From JABCPE02 sp963520725 (GTDB taxonomy: Bacteria; Bacteroidota; Bacteroidia; Flavobacteriales; Weeksellaceae), in assembly GCA_963520725.1 (NCBI GenBank), contig CAUQSG010000048.1, positions 1 to 12,841 on the forward strand: a DNA stretch of 12,841 nucleotides, in the 5' to 3' direction. The notes beneath the pieces were generated by a model. That model ran no database searches. It was given only the letters and a program-made list of their open reading frames with translations, and was not told the DNA's origin. Shown piece by piece: positions 6,834 through 12,841 of this stretch; position 1 is the first letter of the stretch; each line of letters starts with the position of its first letter. The position numbers and the translations under genes were made by a program.

Positions 6834-8089
6834 TATAATTTCTCTACTTCTTGAGCGATTTCTATGATAACTTCTGTGGCTTTTTCCATAGATTCTAATG
6901 GAACATATTCATAAGGCCCGTGGAAGTTAAGCCCTCCTGCGAAGATATTAGGGCAAGGAAGTCCCATGTAAGACAGCTGTGCGCCATCGGTTCCGCCTCG
7001 GATAGCCTTCACTTCTGGAGTGATTCCAAGGTTTTTCATAGCTCTTTCTGCCACTTCTATGATGTGCATTTTGCCTTCGAATTGTTTTTTCATGTTGAGA
7101 TATTGCTCTTTTATCTCTATTTCAAAGACATTTTCGCCATATTTTTGGTTGAATTCCGCTACTTTTTCTGTGATGAATTTCTTGCGGTTTTCAAATTTCT
7201 GCTCATCGTGGTCACGGATGATGTATTGTAACTTTGCTTCGGAAACATCCGCTTTTAGGTCTAAAAGATGATAGAACCCTTCAAAACCTCTTGTTGTAGA
7301 AGGAGTTTCGCCAGTAGGGAGCGACTGGATAAACTCAGCTGCGAGAAGCCCAGCATTTACCATTTTTCCGTAAGCATAGCCAGGGTGTACGCTCAGTCCG
7401 TGGATTTTGATAACCGCTCCAGCTGCATTAAAGTTCTCATATTCTATTTCGCCCACATCACTTCCATCCATGGTGTAAGCCCATTCAGCTCCGAATTTTT
7501 CTACATTGAACTTGTGCGCTCCTTTTCCGATTTCTTCATCAGGGTTGAATCCCACAGCTATTCTTCCATGTTTTATCTCAGGATGCTGGATGAGGTATTC
7601 TGCGGCGGTCATGATTTCTGCCACACCAGCCTTGTCATCCGCCCCGAGAAGGCTCGTTCCATCCGTAGTAATTAGGGTTTGTCCTTTGTATTGTTTCAGA
7701 TTTTCAAACTTGTTAGGCGAGAGGGTGAAGCCTGTCTTTTGGTTAAGAAGCAGGTCACCTCCATCGTAATTTTCCCAAATTTGTGGGTTTACATCTTTAC
7801 CATTGAAATCAGGCGAAGTGTCAAAATGGGCGATAAATCCCACGGTAGGTACTTTTTTCTCTATATTGGATGGGATAAATCCGTATACATAGGCGTTTTC
7901 ATCGATAGAGACATCTTCCAGACCGATAGCTTTCATTTCCTCAAAAAGATGTTTCGCGATGTCCCACTGCTGCGGAGAACTTGGCGTTTCCTCACATTCA
8001 GGGTCGCTGGTGGAATATATTTTTACATAAGTTAAAAAGCGCTGAAGGAGTTTTTCTCTCCATTCTTTGTTTAATTTTATTTGTTCCAT
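6833..8089 (-). CDS. pepT: Peptidase T (tripeptide aminopeptidase, M20B)
   Basis: This 418-residue cytosolic zinc enzyme removes the N-terminal residue of tripeptides. Metal-site motifs are complete: AHFDTSPD with His88 and Asp90, LLGADDKAG with Asp151/Asp152, PDEEIG with Glu185 and Glu186, MDGSDVGE with Asp208, and LNFHGPYEY with His390. GGTDGA around 365-370 is also typical. The lid domain (about 220-330) contains the characteristic HGLSVHPG. Length agrees with PepT. It is 39 bp downstream of the HU-like gene on the same strand and I see no promoter in the gap, so read-through is plausible. With PepD it forms the end of a peptide-use pathway. Confidence 0.96.
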   Translation of the reverse strand: MEQIKLNKEWREKLLQRFLTYVKIYSTSDPECEETPSSPQQWDIAKHLFEEMKAIGLEDVSIDENAYVYGFIPSNIEKKVPTVGFIAHFDTSPDFNGKDVNPQIWENYDGGDLLLNQKTGFTLSPNKFENLKQYKGQTLITTDGTSLLGADDKAGVAEIMTAAEYLIQHPEIKHGRIAVGFNPDEEIGKGAHKFNVEKFGAEWAYTMDGSDVGEIEYENFNAAGAVIKIHGLSVHPGYAYGKMVNAGLLAAEFIQSLPTGETPSTTRGFEGFYHLLDLKADVSEAKLQYIIRDHDEQKFENRKKFITEKVAEFNQKYGENVFEIEIKEQYLNMKKQFEGKMHIIEVAERAMKNLGITPEVKAIRGGTDGAQLSYMGLPCPNIFAGGLNFHGPYEYVPLESMEKATEVIIEIAQEVEKL

Positions 8090-8128
8090 TGTATTTGATT
8101 TTATGGGTAAATTTTTGATTTATTATAA

Positions 8129-8506
8129 TTATTTCTTGAAAGTCAGCACTTTCAGCATATCGCTCAGTGCTTTCCCTGGGCGGAAAAGGATATGAGAAGA
8201 TTTTACTTTGCTCCCGTTCACTTCGGATTCTTTATCAGACGGAGTTCCTGTGATGCTTACTTGAAGCGTGAAATGCTCACCGATACGAACAATCTTTCCA
8301 TCGGACAAGTCCTTCCCAGCTTTATCAAAAACTGTTTCTAAGACTGCTAAAATATCACCTTTTGATACGGTAGAAACGCTGGAAGCATAAGCGGCTAAAT
8401 CATTGAGGGTAGTTTCGCCATCGCCTATTGCTTGTGGATACCATTTTGCTGGTTCAGTTCTTTTTTGCGGATTTATCTTCTGCACTGCTTTGATTTTTAC
8501 TGGCAT
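8129..8506 (-). CDS. HU-family (HU-HIG type) DNA-binding protein
   Basis: This 125-residue basic protein begins MPVKIKAVQKINPQKRTEPAKWY, the N-terminal extension I associate with the Bacteroidota HU-HIG group rather than classic 90-residue HU. A helical dimerisation part follows (about 30-68, including LNDLAAYASSVSTVSKGDILAVLETVF). Then come the beta-sheet and DNA-clasping arm, IVRIGEHFTLQVSITG to SSHILFRPGK (about 72-112). It should bend and compact DNA as a dimer; no specific target is known from the sequence. It is preceded by an unusual 285-bp gene-free region with phased direct repeats, and followed at 39 bp by pepT. I find no exact TAnnTTTG box in front of it. Confidence 0.87.
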   Translation of the reverse strand: MPVKIKAVQKINPQKRTEPAKWYPQAIGDGETTLNDLAAYASSVSTVSKGDILAVLETVFDKAGKDLSDGKIVRIGEHFTLQVSITGTPSDKESEVNGSKVKSSHILFRPGKALSDMLKVLTFKK

Positions 8507-8580
8507 AATTTTAAAATTTTAAGGTTAAAAAAACAATTTAGTTTTATTTGTCTAAAAAAACTTTCTAAATATTTCTAAAA

Positions 8581-8668
8581 AAAAGATACTGACCAATTCA
8601 TAAAAAGATACTGAGCTTTTGAGCAAAAGATACTGAACTTTTTGGTAAAAGATACTGGGCTTTTTTCA
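8581..8668. repeat. Four 22-bp tandem direct repeats with AAAAGATACTG core
   Basis: Four units start at 8581, 8603, 8625 and 8647, exactly 22 bp apart. The first 11 bases, AAAAGATACTG, are identical in all four. The second halves differ, but in the last three units they contain CTTTT. The invariant core with a divergent second half looks like selected binding sites rather than simple slippage. The array ends 75 bp upstream of the HU-like start codon. Confidence 0.9.
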
Positions 8669-8745
8669 GGCTTCCCTAAACGCCTATGAATAGAGGTCTT
8701 TTTAAGACAGGGTAAAGGTAAGAAATATTTGTCAATTTTGCACAA

Positions 8746-8776
8746 AAAAACACTCCCTTTTGCAGAGAGTGTTTTT
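8746..8776 (-). terminator. fabI terminator
   Basis: AAAAACACTC (8746-8755) pairs with GAGTGTTTTT (8767-8776), a 10-bp stem with an 11-nt loop. On the minus strand the stem runs into a T-tract, 16 bp after the fabI stop codon. It could also act weakly on the plus strand. Confidence 0.8.
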
Positions 8777-8791
8777 GTTAAAATTTTGTTT

Positions 8792-9601
8792 TTATCCTTT
8801 GTTGTATCTTTCCATTACTTTTGTGGAAACTCCAGTGTTGCTGAATCCACCATCATGGAAGAGATTCTGCATCGTTACTTTTCTCGTAAGGTCAGAGAAA
8901 AGGGAAATGCAGTAGTCTGCACATTCCGCAGCAGTCGCGTTTCCTAGTGGAGACATATCTTCTGCAAATTTGATGAACCCGTCAAAACCTTTCACCCCTT
9001 GTCCTGCCATAGTCATTGTAGGCGACTGGGAAATGGTATTGACACGCACCTTTCTTTCGCCCCAGAAATATCCGAAAGTTCTCGCGATGCTTTCAAGGTA
9101 AGACTTGTTGTCCGCCATATCGTTATAATCAGGGAAAGTTCTCTGAGCCGCGATGTAAGTAAGCGCAAGGATGCTGCCCCACTCATTCATGCAGTCTTTT
9201 TCCCAAGCGAGTTTCATCACTTTGTGGAAAGATACCGCAGACACATCCCAGCCTTTTTCCAGCCAGTCGTAGTTGAGCTCTGTGTAGTGTTTTCCTTTTC
9301 TTACATTCACAGACATCCCGATAGAGTGTAGAATGAAGTCTATTTTCCCAAATTTTGCGATAGCATGGTCAAATAATTTTTCTAAATCTTCCATAGAAGT
9401 CGCATCAGCAGGAACGATATCCGCACCTGTTTTTTCTGCTAAATTATTGATTTCTCCCATTCTCATAGCGATAGGAGCGTTAGTTAGTACAAATTCTGCA
9501 CCTTCCTCGTGGCATCTTTCTGCCACTTTCCAAGCGATAGAGTTTTCATCCAAAGCTCCGAAGATGATTCCTTTTTTTCCTTTTAAAAGTCCGTATGACA
9601 T
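8792..9601 (-). CDS. fabI: Enoyl-[acyl-carrier-protein] reductase (NADH)
   Basis: FabI reduces the trans-2-enoyl-ACP double bond in the last step of each fatty acid elongation cycle. This 269-residue form has the divergent SDR cofactor loop GALDENSIAW (15-24), HSIG at 92-95, and the FabI catalytic set Tyr149, Tyr159 and Lys166, in TYIAAQ and YNDMADNK. The segment after the core reads ISQSPTMTMAGQG where Escherichia coli has ISAGP; I recall SQSP as usual in Bacteroidota FabI. The start is ATG at 9599-9601, giving MSYGLLKGKKG. An upstream ATG at 9658 would add 19 hydrophobic residues coded by A/T-rich leader, unlike the family. FabI is the target of triclosan-type inhibitors. Confidence 0.95.
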   Translation of the reverse strand: MSYGLLKGKKGIIFGALDENSIAWKVAERCHEEGAEFVLTNAPIAMRMGEINNLAEKTGADIVPADATSMEDLEKLFDHAIAKFGKIDFILHSIGMSVNVRKGKHYTELNYDWLEKGWDVSAVSFHKVMKLAWEKDCMNEWGSILALTYIAAQRTFPDYNDMADNKSYLESIARTFGYFWGERKVRVNTISQSPTMTMAGQGVKGFDGFIKFAEDMSPLGNATAAECADYCISLFSDLTRKVTMQNLFHDGGFSNTGVSTKVMERYNKG

Positions 9602-9643
9602 AATATTTAGAATAAATTGGTTAAGTAAAAAATAAAAAAACGA

Positions 9644-9684
9644 AAACACGAAAATCAAGATTTAGCCTCCCGACTCCCGTGTTT
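9644..9684 (-). terminator. Possible terminator or attenuator after the BI-1 gene
   Basis: On the minus strand AAACACG and CGTGTTT form a 7-bp stem with a long loop (27 nt), followed within a few bases by TTTTTTTATTTTTT. The loop holds a GGGAGTCGGGAGG direct doublet. It sits between the BI-1 stop (9698) and the fabI start (9601), so it may separate the two or modulate read-through. Confidence 0.4.
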
Positions 9685-9697
9685 CAGAACTATTTTG

Positions 9698-10387
9698 TTA
9701 GTCTTTTCTGCTCATTAAAATTCTCAAAACATACCAGAATAGAAGCATCACAGAAGAGAATAGCTGTAATGAAGCTCCTACATATTGTTCTGTTGTATAG
9801 GTGTTTTTAAGTTGATTGGTTTGGTAGAGAATACTTGCTCCTGCTAGGAAAACCATTCCTGCAGAGAACCAAAGCCCAAGGTTAAATTGAAAAATCCATC
9901 CCGCAATGATTAGTCCAAGAGAAATAAACCCACCAATAATTAAGACACTTCTTAACAAAGAAAAATCTCTTTTAGAAGTAAGAGCCACACCTGTAAGCCC
10001 TACGAATAGCATGAAAGTAATCAATCCTGCTTGTAAAATAACTTTGCCACCTGTATAAGCAACAGCTATATAAATCAATGGCAAGAAAATAATTGCTTCC
10101 AAAAGCACATAAAAACCTAATCCTGCATACTGCATAGCACGGCTGCTCGCCATAGTCCATTTTTCGGCCAACATAGAAGCCAGCCAAAATCCACCAATGA
10201 TTAATAACCATACATACTTCTGAGAAACCATTCCCATGATAAGTTCAGCAGGAACTACCATAAGTAAAGCAGTTTCTACAAAGATGAAAGCCAAAATAGC
10301 CAATGCTACATGCATATAGGTTTTTCTATAAAAAGAAGCCTTTTGCTCTTCAGTAGACATTGCTACCAATTGATTTGTAAATTCCAT
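9698..10387 (-). CDS. Bax inhibitor-1 / YccA family membrane protein
   Basis: This 229-residue protein has about seven hydrophobic segments (roughly 24-45, 58-75, 85-108, 115-135, 146-165, 170-188 and 203-223) after a short polar N-terminus. The final part, GASILYQTNQLKNTYTTEQYVGASLQLF, is typical of the BI-1/YccA (TMBIM) family. Members are inner-membrane proteins linked to calcium leak in some bacteria and to modulation of FtsH proteolysis for YccA; which applies here is not shown. The (F/Y)DTQ motif of many relatives reads YQT here, with Gln189 where Asp is common. Its own promoter overlaps the end of the preceding acyl-CoA reductase gene, so it is an independent unit. fabI follows on the same strand after 96 bp. 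Confidence 0.92.
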   Translation of the reverse strand: MEFTNQLVAMSTEEQKASFYRKTYMHVALAILAFIFVETALLMVVPAELIMGMVSQKYVWLLIIGGFWLASMLAEKWTMASSRAMQYAGLGFYVLLEAIIFLPLIYIAVAYTGGKVILQAGLITFMLFVGLTGVALTSKRDFSLLRSVLIIGGFISLGLIIAGWIFQFNLGLWFSAGMVFLAGASILYQTNQLKNTYTTEQYVGASLQLFSSVMLLFWYVLRILMSRKD

Positions 10388-10413
10388 AAAAGTTTATTTA
10401 AAATTTAATTCTA

Positions 10414-10442
10414 CAAATATAAATATTTTTTTGGAAAAGCAA
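10414..10442 (-). promoter_or_regulatory. Promoter for the BI-1/YccA gene
   Basis: On the minus strand TTG (10440-10442), an 18-nt spacer and TATATTTG (10414-10421) give a full Bacteroidota promoter, ending 26 nt before the ATG at 10387. The -33 element lies only 2 bp past the stop codon of the acyl-CoA reductase gene. Confidence 0.65.
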
Positions 10443-10444
10443 TT

Positions 10445-11482
10445 TTACAGATGACTTAAAAACGCCATCGTATCCACATTATCTGCATAAGTGTCTAATT
10501 CAGGATGCTGCGCCTCTCCAAAGCCGATGGTCGCAGGAATTTCAAGTGTAGAATTTGCCACAACGCACTGAATGTTTTCCTCGTTTTCCGAAAGGAAATT
10601 CAGGACATCGTTTATCGTTTCATATCGGCTGAAATTGATGACGGATAGCGGACTGAAGAGTTTTTCATCTTCTTTGAGCATTACAAAATTATTGTCCCAA
10701 AACTGCTCTTGGTTCAGCAGGTAAATGGCTCTGTTGTAGTCGTAATTATTGGCGTATTGGTTGTGATTGATGATTTCTTTAAAGTTGATAAAATTCTCAA
10801 ACAATCTATCCAAAGGCATTTCAGCAGGAATGAACAGTCGGGTGACATTTCGGCAACCCAGCCCAAAATATCGGAAAATATCCTCCGCAAGAGCTTGGAT
10901 TTCCTCATTGGTCTCATCACCTTTTAGAACTCCGATGGAAGTTCTGTTTTTCCTAATAATGTTCGGCACATCTTTGAAATAATATTCCAAATATCTAGCC
11001 GTATTATTGCTTCCTGTAGCGATGACAGCATCATAATTTTCTAATTTTTCCACAAATTGAAATTCCAAAATTCCGCCGCTGAGCTCGTTCCATTTGTTCA
11101 GTAAAAAAGGTAAAATCAGCCTGTCTTTCGAGGAAAGTTTTATCAAAGGAATGTTTCCGCTTAGCAAAACGCAAATAACATCGTGAAAGCCCACTAGAGG
11201 AATGTTTCCAGCGAGAATCAGCCCGATTTTTTTCGGAGTGGAAGAAAAATGATATTGACCAGTCCAAGCAGATATTTTCTCTTTGGTAAGGTTTTTTGCC
11301 CAGCTTTTTAGGCAAAATCTTACGCTTTCTTCTGTGAACCAAGAATTTTCTATTTCAGATTTTCTTATCAAGGAAGCGAATTTGCTTTCTTCTTCATTGA
11401 AATTCTCTGGTTTAGCGGAGAGAAATTGGTTTAAAAAATCGCCCAGCTGCGATAAAGAGGAAACTATTTTATCATTTTTCAT
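10445..11482 (-). CDS. Acyl-CoA reductase (LuxC-like)
   Basis: This 345-residue protein resembles the LuxC-type acyl-CoA reductases of the aldehyde dehydrogenase superfamily, which convert acyl-CoA to fatty aldehyde with NADPH. Visible elements are GLILAGNIPLVGFHD (87-101) at the nucleotide-binding start, AVIATGSNNTARY (152-164), FGLGCRNVTR (206-215) with Cys210 as likely active-site thiol, and GFGEAQHPELDTYADNVDT near the C-terminus. It is shorter than classic LuxC (about 480), as I recall for Bacteroidota versions. ATG at 11482 is chosen over an in-frame ATG at 11524, because the minus-strand promoter box (11522-11529) overlaps the latter and transcription would begin inside the extension. 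The gene is divergent from the ferredoxin gene. Physiological substrate unknown. Confidence 0.83.
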   Translation of the reverse strand: MKNDKIVSSLSQLGDFLNQFLSAKPENFNEEESKFASLIRKSEIENSWFTEESVRFCLKSWAKNLTKEKISAWTGQYHFSSTPKKIGLILAGNIPLVGFHDVICVLLSGNIPLIKLSSKDRLILPFLLNKWNELSGGILEFQFVEKLENYDAVIATGSNNTARYLEYYFKDVPNIIRKNRTSIGVLKGDETNEEIQALAEDIFRYFGLGCRNVTRLFIPAEMPLDRLFENFINFKEIINHNQYANNYDYNRAIYLLNQEQFWDNNFVMLKEDEKLFSPLSVINFSRYETINDVLNFLSENEENIQCVVANSTLEIPATIGFGEAQHPELDTYADNVDTMAFLSHL

Positions 11483-11487
11483 AAATA

Positions 11488-11519
11488 TTGTTTTTATATA
11501 AATAAAGTTTTTAACTTTG
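11488..11519 (+). promoter_or_regulatory. Promoter for the ferredoxin gene
   Basis: TTG at 11488-11490, a 21-nt spacer and TAACTTTG at 11512-11519 match the Bacteroidota consensus; the box ends 25 nt before the ATG at 11545. Confidence 0.65.
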
Positions 11520-11521
11520 TG

Positions 11522-11555
11522 CAAAATTAAAAAATATAATACTAATGGCTATCAA
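11522..11555 (-). promoter_or_regulatory. Promoter for the acyl-CoA reductase gene
   Basis: On the minus strand TTG (11553-11555, within the first codons of the ferredoxin gene), a 23-nt spacer and TAATTTTG (11522-11529) match the consensus at the upper spacing limit. It faces the ferredoxin promoter with only 2 bp between the two -7 boxes. Confidence 0.55.
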
Positions 11556-11895
11556 AATAACGGACGAATGTATCAATTGTGGAGCATGTGAGCCTGAATG
11601 TCCCAACAATGCCATTTATGAAAGTGCAGTGGATTGGAGGGCTTCAGATGGAACTATATTATCAGGAATGATAACTTTTCCCTCGGGACTTACTTTGGAT
11701 GCGGATGAGGCGCAGCCGCCAGTGAGCGATGATACATATTTCATAGTAACGGATAAATGTACGGAGTGTATAGGCTTTCATAATGAGCCGCAGTGCGCCG
11801 CAGTGTGCCCTGTGGACTGCTGTGTGCCAGATGAAGACCATGTGGAGACAGAAGAGCAGCTTCTCACGAAGAAGGCGTTCATGCATGGAGAATAA
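11545..11895 (+). CDS. 2[4Fe-4S] dicluster ferredoxin
   Basis: This 116-residue acidic protein carries two cluster motifs. The first is CxxCxxCxxxCP with Cys9, Cys12, Cys15 and Cys19. The second is CxxC-x8-CxxxCP with Cys72, Cys75, Cys84 and Cys88, the long-loop spacing of the Chromatium (Alvin) type. An insert of about 50 residues separates them, and two further cysteines (92, 93) follow in VDCCVPD. It is a soluble low-potential electron carrier. Possible partners include the 2-oxoacid:ferredoxin oxidoreductase encoded 9 kb away, but nothing here proves that pairing. The gene has its own promoter, is divergent from the acyl-CoA reductase gene, and precedes serC by 101 bp. Confidence 0.95.
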   Translation: MAIKITDECINCGACEPECPNNAIYESAVDWRASDGTILSGMITFPSGLTLDADEAQPPVSDDTYFIVTDKCTECIGFHNEPQCAAVCPVDCCVPDEDHVETEEQLLTKKAFMHGE

Positions 11896-11908
11896 TTTTC
11901 CTGATTCT

Positions 11909-11940
11909 TTTGGAGGAATGGAGGAAAATAATTACCTTTA
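11909..11940 (+). promoter_or_regulatory. Weak candidate promoter for serC
   Basis: TTTG at 11909-11912, a 20-nt spacer and TACCTTTA at 11933-11940, one base off TAnnTTTG. It would leave a leader of about 50 nt before the serC ATG. No strong terminator is seen between the ferredoxin gene and serC, so read-through is equally likely. Confidence 0.3.
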
Positions 11941-11996
11941 AACCCAAGTTTAGTTTAGTAAAAAATTTAAAAAGTCATATATAAAAATTAAAAACA

Positions 11997-12841
11997 ATGA
12001 AAAAGCACAATTTCAGCGCAGGACCGTGTATTTTGCCGCAAGAAGTTTTCCAGAAATCAGCAGAAGCTATTTTGGATTTTAATGGTATCGGATTGTCATT
12101 ACTAGAGATTTCTCACAGAAGTAAAGATTTCATCGAAGTAATGGATGAGGCTAGAGCCATCGTAAAAAGACTAATGAAATTAGGAGATGATTATGATGTA
12201 CTTTATCTAGGAGGAGGAGCGTCTTTACAGTTTGTAATGGTTCCTTTTAACTTGATGAAAGTAGGAGGGAAGGCAGCTTACACAGATACAGGAACTTGGG
12301 CAGCAGGTGCAATCAAAGAAGCTAAACGACTTGGACAGGTGGATATCGTAGGTTCTTCTAAAGAAGAAAACTATTCTTTCATCCCAAAAGACTATACTGT
12401 GGGTGCAGAATATGACTATTTTCACTGTACTTCTAACAATACTATCTTCGGTACACAGATGAAATCTTTCCCGAAAGTGGGAACATCTCTAGTGTGCGAT
12501 ATGTCTTCAGATATTTTCAGTAGAGAGATAGATTTTTCTCAGTTTGACCTTATCTATGCTGGTGCTCAGAAGAATATGGGACCTGCTGGAGCTACTTTGG
12601 TAGTAGTGAAAAAGGATATTTTAGGAAAAACAGGAAGAGATATTCCTTCTTATTTGGATTACCAGGTTCACATCAGCAAAGATGCGATGTTTAATACACC
12701 TCCTGTATTCCCTATTTATGCGAGTTTGCTTACATTACAGCACCTTGAAAAAAATGGTGGAATAGCAGCAGCAGAGCAGAGAAATAATGCGAAAGCAAAA
12801 CTTCTTTATGATGAAATAGACAGAAACCCATTATTTGAGAG
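11997..12841 (+). CDS. serC: Phosphoserine aminotransferase, 3' end cut by window edge
   Basis: SerC transfers the amino group of glutamate to 3-phosphohydroxypyruvate to give 3-phosphoserine, the second step of serine synthesis, using pyridoxal phosphate. The ATG at 11997 begins MKKHNFSAGPCILPQEV, the usual SerC N-terminus. Other signatures are SLLEISHRSK (34-43), YLGGGASLQF (70-79), the ring-stacking Trp101 in TGTWA, CTSNNTIFG (144-152), Asp168 in CDMSSD, and the Schiff-base Lys192 in YAGAQKNMGPAG. The frame is open for 281 codons up to the window edge; family length is about 355-360, so roughly the last 75-80 residues are missing. In related genomes I recall serA following, which would complete the pathway. 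Confidence 0.96.
   Translation, partial: MKKHNFSAGPCILPQEVFQKSAEAILDFNGIGLSLLEISHRSKDFIEVMDEARAIVKRLMKLGDDYDVLYLGGGASLQFVMVPFNLMKVGGKAAYTDTGTWAAGAIKEAKRLGQVDIVGSSKEENYSFIPKDYTVGAEYDYFHCTSNNTIFGTQMKSFPKVGTSLVCDMSSDIFSREIDFSQFDLIYAGAQKNMGPAGATLVVVKKDILGKTGRDIPSYLDYQVHISKDAMFNTPPVFPIYASLLTLQHLEKNGGIAAAEQRNNAKAKLLYDEIDRNPLFE

Larger units (their letters stand above)
8507..8791. other. Gene-free region between HU-like gene and fabI
   Basis: No convincing ORF lies in this 285-bp stretch. From left to right it holds an A/T-rich leader for the HU-like gene with a short TTTCTAAA doublet (8562-8569 and 8572-8579, period 10), four 22-bp direct repeats (8581-8668), a segment with small nested inverted repeats (8674-8713), and the fabI terminator (8746-8776). 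Exact matches to the Bacteroidota -7 box are absent on the minus strand, although each repeat reads TATCTTTT there, close to TAnnTTTG. Confidence 0.75.

Noticed and set aside
7268..7675. Long plus-strand open frames inside pepT
   Set aside because: They are antisense shadows of the conserved PepT gene without recognisable protein features.
8581..8668. 22-bp repeats as a CRISPR array
   Set aside because: Only 11 bases are shared and the variable halves are 11 bases, too short for spacers; no cas gene is nearby.
8729..8947. Plus-strand open frame over the fabI terminator and 3' end
   Set aside because: It overlaps a clear terminator and the conserved C-terminus of FabI in antisense.
9602..9658. 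Upstream ATG giving FabI a hydrophobic N-terminal extension (false signal peptide)
   Set aside because: FabI is cytosolic and normally begins MSYGLLKGK-like; the extension is translated A/T-rich leader.
11483..11524. Upstream ATG for the acyl-CoA reductase
   Set aside because: The predicted minus-strand -7 box overlaps this codon, so the mRNA would start inside the extension; the extra 14 residues look like translated leader.
11918..11941. Seven-codon mini-ORF (MEENNYL) with a GGAGGA before it, upstream of serC
   Set aside because: Too short to judge, no run of serine or other regulatory codons, and Shine-Dalgarno sites are little used in this group.

Overview
The window is AT-rich chromosomal DNA that reads as a member of the Bacteroidota, class Flavobacteriia, most likely the Chryseobacterium/Weeksellaceae group. 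This is inferred from recognised protein families: an HU-HIG type histone-like protein, a FabI of the SQSP type, the acyl-CoA reductase / dicluster ferredoxin / SerC gene block, and signal peptides cleaved before Gln. Several start codons are also preceded by promoters of the Bacteroidota form (TTG, 17-23 nt, TAnnTTTG) rather than by Shine-Dalgarno sequences. I see no tRNA, rRNA, CRISPR array, phage gene or transposase.

Layout. (1) 1-2494, minus strand: korA (fused gamma and alpha subunits of a 2-oxoacid:ferredoxin oxidoreductase), then a DUF3108-like exported protein cut by the left edge. (2) 2643-3272, plus: an exported rhodanese-cupin protein, closed by a strong bidirectional hairpin at 3291-3320. 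(3) 3324-5384, minus: a LURP-one/tubby-like protein followed by the dipeptidase pepD. (4) 5514-6785, plus: a peptide deformylase paralogue with a signal peptide, then recR, ended by a second bidirectional hairpin at 6801-6833. (5) 6833-11482, minus: an acyl-CoA reductase, a Bax inhibitor-1/YccA membrane protein, fabI, an HU-like protein and pepT. Between fabI and the HU gene is the longest gene-free stretch (8507-8791), which holds four 22-bp direct repeats. (6) 11545-12841, plus: a 2[4Fe-4S] ferredoxin and serC, cut by the right edge; serA would be expected next.

How the genes fit together. PepD and PepT both finish the breakdown of imported peptides. The 2-oxoacid oxidoreductase uses ferredoxin, and a dicluster ferredoxin is encoded in the window. 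FabI completes fatty acid elongation, the acyl-CoA reductase probably handles fatty acyl thioesters, and SerC makes serine. Most of this is ordinary housekeeping. The best candidates for something undescribed are the phased AAAAGATACTG repeats upstream of the HU gene, the apparently exported peptide deformylase with an intact active site, the exported rhodanese-cupin fusion, and the overlapping face-to-face promoters between the acyl-CoA reductase and ferredoxin genes.
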